The position numbers and the translations under genes were made by a program. From Flavobacterium sp. NKUCC04_CG (GTDB lineage Bacteria; Bacteroidota; Bacteroidia; Flavobacteriales; Flavobacteriaceae), in NCBI RefSeq assembly GCF_019345525.1, contig NZ_JAHKRA010000026.1, positions 1 through 32,004 on the forward strand: 32,004 bases of DNA, written 5' to 3'. The notes beneath the pieces are model-generated. The model was not told the origin of the DNA. It did not search any database and worked only from the letters and a program-made list of their open reading frames with translations. Position 1 is the stretch's first letter. Every line of letters begins with the position of its first letter. Shown piece after piece: positions 24,099-31,994 of this stretch.

Positions 24099-24890
24099 TT
24101 AATCAACACCTTCAAACCAAGTATTTATAAAACGAACAAAATCTCTTTGCTCTTGCTTTGGGAAATCAGCAAAGAAAGACACTTGGTAACCTCGATCTAA
24201 TTGGTGCGTCGTAAATTCGTCAAGCATCAAGGGTCTGGAATGTATAATTCCCACCATTTTTTTTGCATCAAACAGCAAGACTATTCTAAAGCCTGGAGAA
24301 GGGTCCTCTATAGCATTCTCAAAATTGTAATAGGTTTGAAAGTTTTTATACTCAAAGGCATCCGAACTCAATTCGAAGTTTTTAATAAAAGTTTCCCAAT
24401 GATTAAATGTTCTGTTGCTTTCCTTCAGCTCTTGAACCAGCCTGTTTTCGATTACCGTTTCTGGCTTGATTTTATCTTTAGCTATAGATCCAAACAGCAT
24501 TGCAAAAGTATGAGCCCCTTGTCCGGTACTCACTTCATGTGTTTTTAAAACCCTGCCTATGGTATCCCCTGCACTAATCAAATAACGACCTTTTTCCATT
24601 GTCGTCAAATCAAACTCCTCTGGTTTTAAATCGGCATACACCATAATCTGAACCTGATTATTCTTTTCTGGGGTCGATTCAATTAAGGTATTATCATATA
24701 ATTCAAATAGGGCACTTCCATCTGCTTCAGCCAAAACGGTAGCAGTCCCATTTATCCGTTCACTTATAATAGGTGATTCTTGCTGTAATGCTTTCGTTTG
24801 CGGCAGTGTTGTTTGACCAACTACGTCTTTAGGTTCTGATTTACAAGCTAAAGTAAGTACTAGTAGAGAATAGAGGTAATATTTCTTCAT
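24099..24890 (-). CDS. Hypothetical lipoprotein (263 aa)
   Basis: I do not recognise the family. The N-terminus MKKYYLYSLLVLTLAC is a lipoprotein signal with the lipobox Cys at residue 16, followed by a polar linker (17-45). The rest looks like a compact soluble domain: SERINGTATVLAEADGSALFELYDNTLIES, a strand-rich segment with ISAGDTIGRVLKT, and a C-terminal half with alternating strands and helices ending in FPKQEQRDFVRFINTWFEGVD. No catalytic motif is visible. A -7 box TATATTTG at 24942-24949 precedes it. It lies between recR and feoA with its own terminator, so it is probably monocistronic and anchored at the envelope. Confidence 0.75.
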   Translation of the reverse strand: MKKYYLYSLLVLTLACKSEPKDVVGQTTLPQTKALQQESPIISERINGTATVLAEADGSALFELYDNTLIESTPEKNNQVQIMVYADLKPEEFDLTTMEKGRYLISAGDTIGRVLKTHEVSTGQGAHTFAMLFGSIAKDKIKPETVIENRLVQELKESNRTFNHWETFIKNFELSSDAFEYKNFQTYYNFENAIEDPSPGFRIVLLFDAKKMVGIIHSRPLMLDEFTTHQLDRGYQVSFFADFPKQEQRDFVRFINTWFEGVD

Positions 24891-25054
24891 GATGATTCCA
24901 ATAATGGGCTTCTGAGTTTCTTAGTGTGTTTTTCACGCGGCCAAATATAATTAAAAATCAGTATTTAATTGTAAACCATCCACATCACCCTAATCTATTC
25001 GACATCTTGTGCAAAAATAGTCAATTCAAAAGACCTTAAGACTCGAGAAATAGG

Positions 25055-25675
25055 CTATACATTTTTAAAAGCACTTTCAAACGGAATTCGATGCATCAAA
25101 CTACGTCCTAAAGTTACTTCATCTGCATACTCCAACTCATCGCCAACTGCAATACCTCGAGCAATAGTCGAGGTCAATACCTGATATTCCTTCAGTTGTT
25201 TGTAAATGTAAAAATTAGTAGTATCCCCATCCATAGTCGAACTCAAAGCAAAAATCACTTCTCTTACTTTTCCCGATTTTACTTTTTCCAAAAGGGTAGC
25301 AATATTCAACTGGCTGGGCCCTACACCATCAATCGGTGATATTTTCCCACCCAATACGTGATAAGTTCCTTTATAAAGCTGGGTGTTCTCCAAAGCCATT
25401 ACATCGCGAATATCCTCAACCACACAAATCGTCGAAGCATCTCTGCTTGGGTTAGCACAAATTTGACAAATTTCCACATCGGATATGGTGTGACATTTTT
25501 TACAAAACTTTATATCGTTGCGCATTTGAAGCAATGCTTGAGTCAGGTGAGTCGTTTGATCCGGGGCTTGCTTTAATAAATGCAAAACCAAACGCAAAGC
25601 AGTACGCTTTCCAATACCTGGAAGTTGCGACACTTCTTCTACTGCTTTTTCTAATAATTTTGAAGGGAATTCCAT
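25055..25675 (-). CDS. recR: Recombination mediator protein RecR
   Basis: A 206-residue RecR, which with RecO loads RecA at gaps in DNA. The N-terminal helix-hairpin-helix ([16 protein letters not shown]) is followed by a Cys4 zinc site (Cys58, Cys61, Cys70, Cys73) and a Toprim domain ([15 protein letters not shown], then [17 protein letters not shown]). The C-terminus carries the Walker-B-like region ([20 protein letters not shown]). All elements are intact and the length is standard. Its -7 box TATCTTTG (25680-25687) ends only four bases before the ATG, implying a leaderless or nearly leaderless mRNA. It is divergent from the symporter gene. Confidence 0.96.
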   Translation of the reverse strand: MEFPSKLLEKAVEEVSQLPGIGKRTALRLVLHLLKQAPDQTTHLTQALLQMRNDIKFCKKCHTISDVEICQICANPSRDASTICVVEDIRDVMALENTQLYKGTYHVLGGKISPIDGVGPSQLNIATLLEKVKSGKVREVIFALSSTMDGDTTNFYIYKQLKEYQVLTSTIARGIAVGDELEYADEVTLGRSLMHRIPFESAFKNV

Positions 25676-25775
25676 CTGGCAAAGATAGTAATTTCTACTT
25701 CTTGATCTATTTGCTTTAACAGCGAACTTTGTAAGGCGAAATTACTTATTTTTGATTTTTAATAAACAAAACCCC

Positions 25776-27272
25776 ATGACTCCAATTACCATTATTAGCA
25801 TTATTGTCATTTATTTCGGTTTCTTGATTTTCATTTCCCATTACATCAGTAACAAGGACAGTAGCAATGATGCATTTTTTATGGCTAATAAAAACTCTAA
25901 ATGGTATTTAGTAGCATTTGGAATGATTGGAACAGCGCTTTCCGGAGTCACCTTTATATCAGTTCCTGGTGAAGTAGGTGCTCCAAGCGGCGAGCAGTTT
26001 AAGTACTTTCAATTTGTTTTGGGTAATGCCTTGGGTTTTATTATTACTGCAGCAGTTTTACTTCCATTATATTATAAATATAACTTAATTTCTATATACA
26101 CTTATATTGAAAAGCGACTGGGACATTACAGTTATAAATCCGCAGCTACTATTTTCCTTGTAAGCAGAACAATCGGTTCGGCATTTCGACTTTATCTAGT
26201 GGTTATTGTATTGCAGCGCTATGTTTTTGACTATTTTGGTGTTCCTTTTTTCGCCACCGTACTTATTGCCTTATTACTAATTTATGCCTATACTTATAAA
26301 GGAGGATTAAAAACCATTATTGTAACCGATTCCCTTCAGACTTTTTTCCTAGTATCTTCAGTACTACTTACCATATACTTCATTTGTGATTCATTAGATT
26401 TATCACTCTGGCAAGCTTTTGAAACCGTGAAAGAAAGTCAATATTCCAAGATTTTTTTCTTTGAGGATTTCATAGGTAGTCGTTTCCATTTTGTCAAACA
26501 AATCATTGGAGGTATGTTTGTAACCATTGCAATGGTCGGTTTAGATCAAGATTTAATGCAAAAGAACCTCAGTTGCAAAAACATCAAAGAAGCGCAAAAA
26601 AACATGTACTCCTTTACGGCTATTTTCGTTATCATCAACTTATTCTTTTTAGGAGTAGGTGCCCTATTATACATCTATGCACAACAAAACGGTGTTGAAA
26701 TCCCTTTAGATGCCGTAACTGGAAAACCTCGAACTGACCTGCTGTTTCCAGAAATAGCCTTCCATCATTTAAGCATTATTCCTTCAATAGTATTCTTACT
26801 CGGTCTAACCGCTGCAACCTTTGCTACAACAGATTCGGCTCTAACCGCATTAACCACGTCTTTTTGCATCGATTTCCTAAAAATGGACAAACCCGAACAA
26901 GCCAAGAATCCAAAAAATGTAACTTACCGCAAGTTGGTTCATTTTGGATTTTCAACCTTAATGTTGCTGGTGATTCTACTGTTTAATGCTATAAACGACG
27001 CATCGGTAGTCAGTATGATATTTAAGATTGCTTCTTACACTTATGGCCCCTTACTCGGTTTGTTTACTTTCAGTATACTCCTAAAAAACAAAACCGTTCG
27101 AGATACTTGGGTGCCACTAATATGTATTATCTCGCCTTTGGCTACTTACTTTATCAGTACCAACTCGAGTTATATACTGGGGAATTATGTATTCGACAGC
27201 GAATTAATTGTCGTAAATGGATTGATCACCTTTCTTTTACTACTGCTAATCAGCAAAAAGAAAACCGACTAA
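25776..27272 (+). CDS. Sodium:solute symporter family protein
   Basis: A 498-residue transporter of the SSS/SLC5 family with about 13 membrane helices. Family features are DAFFMANKNSKWYLVAFGMIGTALSGVTFISVPGEV (helices 1-2, the Na+ site region), SRTIGSAFRLYLVV, GGLKTIIVTDSLQTFF, the intracellular QDLMQKNLSCKNIKEAQKNM, and GLTAATFATTDSALTALTTSF with the Ser/Thr pair that completes the Na2 site. The substrate (sugar, amino acid, sialic acid or other) cannot be told. I start at the ATG at 25776; the frame is open upstream only from a TTG that forms part of the -7 box TATTTTTG (25747-25754). Its stop overlaps the convergent gene by 4 bp. Confidence 0.92.
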   Translation: MTPITIISIIVIYFGFLIFISHYISNKDSSNDAFFMANKNSKWYLVAFGMIGTALSGVTFISVPGEVGAPSGEQFKYFQFVLGNALGFIITAAVLLPLYYKYNLISIYTYIEKRLGHYSYKSAATIFLVSRTIGSAFRLYLVVIVLQRYVFDYFGVPFFATVLIALLLIYAYTYKGGLKTIIVTDSLQTFFLVSSVLLTIYFICDSLDLSLWQAFETVKESQYSKIFFFEDFIGSRFHFVKQIIGGMFVTIAMVGLDQDLMQKNLSCKNIKEAQKNMYSFTAIFVIINLFFLGVGALLYIYAQQNGVEIPLDAVTGKPRTDLLFPEIAFHHLSIIPSIVFLLGLTAATFATTDSALTALTTSFCIDFLKMDKPEQAKNPKNVTYRKLVHFGFSTLMLLVILLFNAINDASVVSMIFKIASYTYGPLLGLFTFSILLKNKTVRDTWVPLICIISPLATYFISTNSSYILGNYVFDSELIVVNGLITFLLLLLISKKKTD

Positions 27273-27628
27273 TAACGGTCTTTACTCAGCATAATTAATG
27301 TACATGCTTCATCGTATTCGATATTGTTTTTTAATAATAACGAATAGAGAAAAGGATTCTCTGTACCCGGATTAAAGATAACTCGTTTGGGATTTAAACA
27401 CAATATATAATCATAGAACTCTTCCTGAGACTTCCTGTTAATATACATATTGATGGTATCTATTCCAGTAAACTGCGGTTGAGTATTATGAATATATATT
27501 CCAAATACGACTCCCTGTTCCAAACCGATGGCTTCGACTGGATTATTACGATCTAACAACATCGAAATTGCTTTAAAGGAATATCGTTGTGGATCCAAAG
27601 ATGCCCCTATAACCAATGACTTTTTCAT
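27269..27628 (-). CDS. CoA-binding domain protein
   Basis: A 119-residue single-domain Rossmann protein of the CoA-binding family (YccU-like). The N-terminal KKSLVIGASLDPQRYSFKAISMLL is the nucleotide-binding beta-alpha unit with GAS in the tight turn. Next come a strand-helix pair giving TINMYINRKSQEEFYDYILCLNPKRVIFNPGTENPFL, matching the family's conserved second half with an N-P-G-T-E-N turn. Family members bind CoA in vitro; their cellular role is unclear. The gene is convergent with the symporter gene and the two stop codons overlap by 4 bp. A -7-like TAAATTTG lies upstream. Confidence 0.88.
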   Translation of the reverse strand: MKKSLVIGASLDPQRYSFKAISMLLDRNNPVEAIGLEQGVVFGIYIHNTQPQFTGIDTINMYINRKSQEEFYDYILCLNPKRVIFNPGTENPFLYSLLLKNNIEYDEACTLIMLSKDRY

Positions 27629-27862
27629 GATTACCCTATTAGTTTCTAATCAAATTTACAAAATATTCTATATTTTTTAATTATTTATTTATAAAATTAC
27701 TAATAAAATAACGTTAGCAATAAATTCAATCATATTTCATTTGTTTTTTATCAAAATAGTGTTTAAAAAGAAGGTACTCCAAACTCTTAATTTTCCTATG
27801 ATAAGTATCATTTTAGGGTCTGTTTTTAGCTCGTATTTTTACTGTATAAAACATATTACAAC

Positions 27863-28543
27863 ATGAAAAAAATTATTTTTACTTTATTAAGTCTAATGCT
27901 TTTCTCTGGAAGCGTGATTGCACAAGAACAAAAGGAGACTACCGATTACAAAAAATGGATGGTACGCGCTCGTGGTGTAGGAGTTATCCCTAATGAGAGT
28001 GCAACAATTGGAACCATTGGCGGAGGAATTGATATTTCAAACAATTTTATTCCAGAACTAGACTTTACTTATTTCTTTACTAAAAACATTACTGCTGAGC
28101 TGATTTTAGGAACAACAAGACATACCGTAAACACTAAGTCCTCAAACCTTACTGCAGTTGGACTTCCCAACGGTGTTAATGTTGATTTGGGAAGTGTATG
28201 GCTTTTGCCTCCTACTTTGATGGCACAATATCACGTATATGCTGGAGATGTTTTTAAACCCTATGTTGGCGCCGGAGTGAATTACACTATATTTCACAGC
28301 GAAAAAGCTGGAGACGTGGTACACAATATAAAATACAAAAACAATTTTGGATATGCTTTCCAAATTGGGTTTGACATTGATATTAACGATACGTTTTTTA
28401 TCAACCTCGATGTGAAAAAAATATTCCTTAAAACAGACGTAACAGTAGATGCTTCTAACTTAGCAGGGGGTCCTTTAGATATTCCTGCTGATGTAACTAT
28501 AGATCCTTTACTGCTAGGTTTTGGTGTCGGAATGCGTTTCTAA
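27863..28543 (+). CDS. ompW: OmpW-family outer-membrane protein
   Basis: A 226-residue protein with a signal peptide (MKKIIFTLLSLMLFSGSVIA, residues 1-20) and an eight-strand beta-barrel pattern. Strand-like stretches include WMVRARGVGVIPNESA, PELDFTYFFTKNITAELILGTTRHTV, VWLLPPTLMAQYHVY, FKPYVGAGVNYTIF and NFGYAFQIGFDIDINDTFFINLDVKKIFL. It ends in GFGVGMRF with the C-terminal Phe required for BAM assembly. The LPPTLMAQYHV and KPYVGAG segments are diagnostic of OmpW, a small hydrophobic-solute channel. It is monocistronic with its own terminator, and lies next to a metal-efflux ATPase with no clear functional link. Confidence 0.92.
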   Translation: MKKIIFTLLSLMLFSGSVIAQEQKETTDYKKWMVRARGVGVIPNESATIGTIGGGIDISNNFIPELDFTYFFTKNITAELILGTTRHTVNTKSSNLTAVGLPNGVNVDLGSVWLLPPTLMAQYHVYAGDVFKPYVGAGVNYTIFHSEKAGDVVHNIKYKNNFGYAFQIGFDIDINDTFFINLDVKKIFLKTDVTVDASNLAGGPLDIPADVTIDPLLLGFGVGMRF

Positions 28544-28572
28544 TTTTTTTTAAATAGATGTATTTTTTTTTG

Positions 28573-28601
28573 AAGCCACCCTTATGGGGTGGCTTTTTTT
28601 G
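28573..28601 (+). terminator. ompW terminator
   Basis: AAGCCACCC (28573-28581) pairs with GGGTGGCTT (28587-28595) with a short loop, followed by a run of seven T. Confidence 0.9.
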
Positions 28602-28646
28602 CTCTGCAACAGCATTGCAAAGTTGTTCGATTTACAGCTCAATATG

Positions 28647-28676
28647 TTGTAATTGAAAACACAATGCCTAATTTTG
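28647..28676 (+). promoter_or_regulatory. Promoter of the P-type ATPase gene
   Basis: TTG (28647-28649), 19 nt, TAATTTTG (28669-28676). The spacing and -7 box match the consensus. The 5' UTR would be about 50 nt. Confidence 0.65.
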
Positions 28677-28734
28677 TTTAGAACAAGAACAAGTTGCACA
28701 GTATATAAGCAATTTGATTATAAATAAAAATATT

Positions 28735-30681
28735 ATGGCAACACATACACAACATAAAAATGATCACGACCACGATCACGACCACAATCACGATGAGTTA
28801 GACTTTGGAAATACAGAGCATACAAACGAAACCCCATGGAAAACTTATCTACCGGCTATCATCAGTTTTTTGTTTTTAGCTTCTGGAATTGCGATGGAGC
28901 AATTAGAAGTGGCTATTTTTCACAATCCGCTACGTTTAATTTGGTACATCGTCGCCTATCTATATGTTGGGCTACCCGTAAATATTCAAGCCTTTAAACA
29001 GATTAAAAGCGGCAATGTGTTTTCGGAATTCTTTTTAATGTCCATTGCTACCTTTGGAGCTTTTGCCATTGGAGAATATTCTGAAGGTGTTGCGGTGATG
29101 TTATTCTATTCCGTAGGAGAACTGTTCCAACATGCTTCTGTTGACAAAGCCAAACGGAGTATTAAAGCATTATTGGACGTACGTCCAGATGTAGTGACGG
29201 TATTGCGCAATAACAGTACTGCGGTCGTCAGTGCCAAATCCGTAGCAATCGGAGAAATCATCCAAATAAAACCGGGAGAAAAAGTTGGTCTAGACGGCAT
29301 ACTGCTGTCCACTACTGCTTCATTCAATACAGCCGCCCTAACAGGTGAAAGCAAACCCGACACCAAAAAAGCACAGGAAACTGTTTTGGCAGGAATGATT
29401 AACCTACAAACCGTCTGTGAAATTCAGGTTAGTGCAAAATTCGAGGATAGCAAACTCTCCAAAATACTAATTCTTATACAAGACGCTACAGCACGAAAAT
29501 CAAAAACACAACAGTTTATATCAAAATTCGCAAAAGTATATACGCCCATTGTGGTTGTATTGGCTATACTGATTGCCTTTGCTCCTGCCCTATGGACTAA
29601 TCCTTATGTATTTTCCGATTGGCTGTATCGCGCTCTAGTCTTTTTGGTTATTTCTTGCCCTTGTGCCTTAGTTATTTCAGTTCCTTTGGGATATTTCGGA
29701 GGAATCGGTCTTGCTTCTAAAAATGGTATCCTTTTTAAAGGCAGCAATTATCTAGATGTGATGACTCAAATCGACACAGTTGTTATGGATAAAACGGGAA
29801 CATTAACCAAAGGTGTTTTCGAAGTTCAAAAAGTCAATGCCACACAAACCACTCAAGAAGAACTGTTAGCATATGCCGTTGCTCTAGAACGTCACTCTAC
29901 TCACCCTATAGCTAGTGCAATCGTAACTTACGCCGATAAAAACAGTATGTTCGAAGCAGCTGAAATCGAAGAGATTCCCGGACACGGTCTAAAAGGACTA
30001 GTCAATGGAAAAATCGTTTTAGCCGGAAACAGCAAATTATTGGATAAATACAATGTTGCCTATCCAACAGAAATACATCAAATCGTTGAATCGATTGTTA
30101 TCCTATCCATTGACCAAGTTTATGCTGGATATATTACCGTTGCAGATGAAATCAAAGAAGATGCATTTGACGCCATTGCAGAACTACATAAAATGGGTAT
30201 CAAAACCATGATGCTGAGTGGAGATAAAGACAGTATAGTACAACAAGTAGCGAAACAACTAGGTATTGACAATGCTTATGGAAACCTGCTACCTGAAGAC
30301 AAAGTAAGACATGTTGAAGACTTAAAAATGCAAGGTCATACCTTAGCTTTTACCGGTGATGGAATCAATGACGCTCCTGTTTTAGCCCTTGCAGATGCTG
30401 GTATTGCTATGGGGGGCTTGGGTAGTGATGCCGCCATAGAAACTGCCGATATTGTAATTCAAAACGACCAGCCTAGCAAAATACCAACCGCTATCAAAAT
30501 TGGTAAAAAAACCAGACAAATCGTTTATCAGAATATCGTATTGGCCTTTGCTGTAAAAATTATAGTCTTAACCTTAGGAGCCACTGGAAACGCCACCTTA
30601 TGGGAAGCAGTATTCGCCGATGTAGGAGTTGCCTTATTGGCCATACTCAATGCGGTCAGAATCCAAAACAGCAAGTTATAA
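28735..30681 (+). CDS. zntA: Heavy-metal P1B-type ATPase (Zn/Cd efflux, ZntA/CadA-like)
   Basis: A 648-residue metal-exporting ATPase. Instead of a ferredoxin-like HMA domain, the N-terminus carries a His/Asp repeat (HDHDHDHNHD at about residues 11-20), a likely metal ligand tail. The catalytic parts are intact: actuator LTGESKPD, metal-site helix SCPCALVIS (Cys308, Cys310), phosphorylation DKTGTLTKG (Asp352), HSTHPIASAIV for ATP binding, and GDGINDAP (541-548). CPC with a Zn-type C-terminus suggests Zn/Cd/Pb specificity, but this is family inference. The start at 28735 is the first ATG; the open frame upstream begins with a TTG. The first copy of the downstream repeat begins one base before the stop codon. 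Confidence 0.93.
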   Translation: MATHTQHKNDHDHDHDHNHDELDFGNTEHTNETPWKTYLPAIISFLFLASGIAMEQLEVAIFHNPLRLIWYIVAYLYVGLPVNIQAFKQIKSGNVFSEFFLMSIATFGAFAIGEYSEGVAVMLFYSVGELFQHASVDKAKRSIKALLDVRPDVVTVLRNNSTAVVSAKSVAIGEIIQIKPGEKVGLDGILLSTTASFNTAALTGESKPDTKKAQETVLAGMINLQTVCEIQVSAKFEDSKLSKILILIQDATARKSKTQQFISKFAKVYTPIVVVLAILIAFAPALWTNPYVFSDWLYRALVFLVISCPCALVISVPLGYFGGIGLASKNGILFKGSNYLDVMTQIDTVVMDKTGTLTKGVFEVQKVNATQTTQEELLAYAVALERHSTHPIASAIVTYADKNSMFEAAEIEEIPGHGLKGLVNGKIVLAGNSKLLDKYNVAYPTEIHQIVESIVILSIDQVYAGYITVADEIKEDAFDAIAELHKMGIKTMMLSGDKDSIVQQVAKQLGIDNAYGNLLPEDKVRHVEDLKMQGHTLAFTGDGINDAPVLALADAGIAMGGLGSDAAIETADIVIQNDQPSKIPTAIKIGKKTRQIVYQNIVLAFAVKIIVLTLGATGNATLWEAVFADVGVALLAILNAVRIQNSKL

Positions 30682-30869
30682 TCATGTCACCCCTACGGGG
30701 TTCTATAAAAACGATATATCATTATTATAATAATAACAATCCCGTTTTACGCATCATTTTTTATAATCATGTCACCCCTACGGGGTTCTACGAAAATGAT
30801 ATATCATTATGATAACAACAATCCCGTGTGACGCATCATCTACAATCATGTCACCCCTACGGGGTTCTA
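30678..30869 (-). repeat. Three inverted-orientation copies of a 27-bp repeat, spaced 79-85 bp
   Basis: Copies at 30678-30705, 30763-30790 and 30842-30869 read, on the minus strand, AGAACCCCGTAGGGGTGACA followed by TGATTAT. The intervening bases are also partly repeated (GATATATCATTAT, ACAATCCCGT, GACGCATCAT), so this is a tandem repeat of about 80 bp, 2.3 copies. The first copy overlaps the ATPase stop codon. The same 27-mer occurs in the opposite orientation further right. Confidence 0.9.
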
Positions 30870-30919
30870 GGAAAACGATACATTAATATTGTTACAAAAA
30901 TGCAATTTTATGTATTAGC

Positions 30920-30964
30920 AAAATCCCTATCGTTTCGTCTGCGACAAAACGATAGGGATTTTTT
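30920..30964. terminator. Strong hairpin 1 (likely terminator of the P-type ATPase transcript)
   Basis: AAAATCCCTATCGTTT (30920-30935) pairs perfectly with AAACGATAGGGATTTT (30947-30962), with an inner GTC/GAC extension and TGC loop, then T residues. A and T tracts on both sides let it work in either direction. It is the first of three copies in the array. Confidence 0.75.
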
Positions 30965-31127
30965 GTGCCGTGGAGCTGCGCTAGGGTTTTATGTATAATT
31001 CCGTATAATAAAACTCCGTACGGGTGACATGATTCTAAGGGCGGATACGCCTATGGGCCTATTCGCTTATAGGCAGAGAACCCCGGAGGGGTGACATAAT
31101 TATAACAACATAGTTTTACGCATTAGC

Positions 31128-31172
31128 AAAATCCCTATCGTTTCGTCTGCGACAAAACGATAGGGATTTTTT
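31128..31172. repeat. Strong hairpin 2 (copy of the hairpin at 30920)
   Basis: Identical 16-bp stem to hairpin 1. The surrounding ~110 bp (from TTACGCATTAGC to CCGTATAATAAAA) is also repeated, so the hairpin belongs to a larger unit at about 30905-31010, 31109-31218 and 31670-31780. Confidence 0.85.
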
Positions 31173-31688
31173 GTGCCGTGGCGCTGCGTTAGGGTTTTAT
31201 GTATAATTCCGTATAATAAAACCCCGGAGGGGTGAAATGATTATAAAAGCGGATACGCCTATGTGCCTATTCGCTTATGGGCAGAGAACCCCGTAGGGGT
31301 GAAATAATGCTAGACAATAAAATGTTGGTTATGGAAAACCCCGTGGGGGTGACATGATTCTAAGGGCGGATACGCCTATGGGCCTATTCGCTTATGAGCA
31401 GAGAACCCCGGAGGGGTGAAAGAATACTAGACAATAAGATGTTGGTTATGGAAAACCCCGTAGGGGTGAAATGATTATAAAGAGCGGATACGCCTACGTG
31501 CCTATTCGCTTATAGGCAGAGAACCCCCGTAGAGGTGAAATAATGCTAGACAATAAAATGTTGGTTATGGAAAACCCCGTGGGGGTGAAATGATTATAAA
31601 AGCGGATACGCCGATGTGCCTATTCGCTTATAGGCAGAGAACCCCGGAGAGGTGACATAATTATAACAACATAGTTTTACGCATTAGC

Positions 31689-31731
31689 AAAATCCCTATC
31701 ATTTCGTCTGCGACAGTACGATAGGGATTTT
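31689..31731. repeat. Hairpin 3 (decayed copy)
   Basis: The outer CCCTATC/GATAGGG stem is intact, but base changes (CATTT on the left, AGTAC on the right) break the inner stem, and the T tract is shorter. It appears to be an older or relaxed copy of the hairpin at 30920. Confidence 0.85.
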
Positions 31732-31859
31732 GTGCCGTGGCGCTGCGCTAGGCTCTTTTATCGTATAATTCCTTAGAATAAAACCCCGTAGGGGTGACAT
31801 GATTATAGAAAAACGAGGTATCGTTTTCGTAAACCCCGTAGGGGTGAAATGATTATAAA

Positions 31860-31895
31860 CAAAAAACCCCTAGTCTGTGAAGACTAGGGGTTTTT
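31860..31895 (-). terminator. rrn-type terminator, copy 1 (distal)
   Basis: AAAAACCCCTAGTC (31862-31875) pairs perfectly with GACTAGGGGTTTTT (31882-31895) over 14 bp with a TGTGAA loop and a T run on the minus strand. It is a 91-bp-spaced duplicate of the terminator at 31952, with a copy of the adjoining AAAAGAAAGGCGACGA. Between the two lies a 36-bp stretch with a GGCC-AAA-GGCC hairpin. Confidence 0.85.
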
Positions 31896-31951
31896 AAAAG
31901 AAAGGCGACGAACCGAGGCCAAAGGCCGAACACGTCGCTCCGTTGTAAAAC

Positions 31952-31986
31952 AAAAAACCCCTAGTCTGTGAAGACTAGGGGTTCTT
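31952..31986 (-). terminator. rrn-type terminator, copy 2 (next to 5S)
   Basis: The same 14-bp stem (31953-31966 and 31973-31986) with one change (GGTTCTT for GGTTTTT). It lies about 8 bases beyond the putative 5S 3' end and would terminate the rRNA operon entering from the right. Confidence 0.85.
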
Positions 31987-31994
31987 AAAAGAAA

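Larger units (their letters stand above)
31011..31858 (+). repeat. Composite array with 12 forward copies of the same 27-bp repeat
   Basis: Forward copies start near 31011, 31078, 31219, 31286, 31335, 31402, 31452, 31520, 31571, 31638, 31780 and 31831. They read AACCCC-(GTA/GGA/GTG)-GGGGTGA(A/C)AT(G/A)ATTATA. They alternate with three other elements: a 38-bp GCGGATACGCCTAT...GGCAGAG element (31041, 31249, 31366, 31484, 31602), a GCTAGACAATAAAATGTTGG element (about 31310, 31427, 31547) and a hairpin element. From 31219 to 31640 the units form a tandem repeat of about 117 bp, some 3.6 copies. There is no coding frame of note. It resembles REP-like intergenic repeats. Confidence 0.9.

Noticed and set aside
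30678..31858. CRISPR array
   Set aside because: The repeats are regular, but the spacers are themselves a few recurring elements, orientation flips, spacing varies, and no cas genes are present.
31860..31986. Integron attC-like or tRNA-like structures in the final hairpins
   Set aside because: The stems are perfect with T tracts and lie beside a 5S tail, which is explained by rRNA terminators. No integrase or tRNA clover-leaf is seen.
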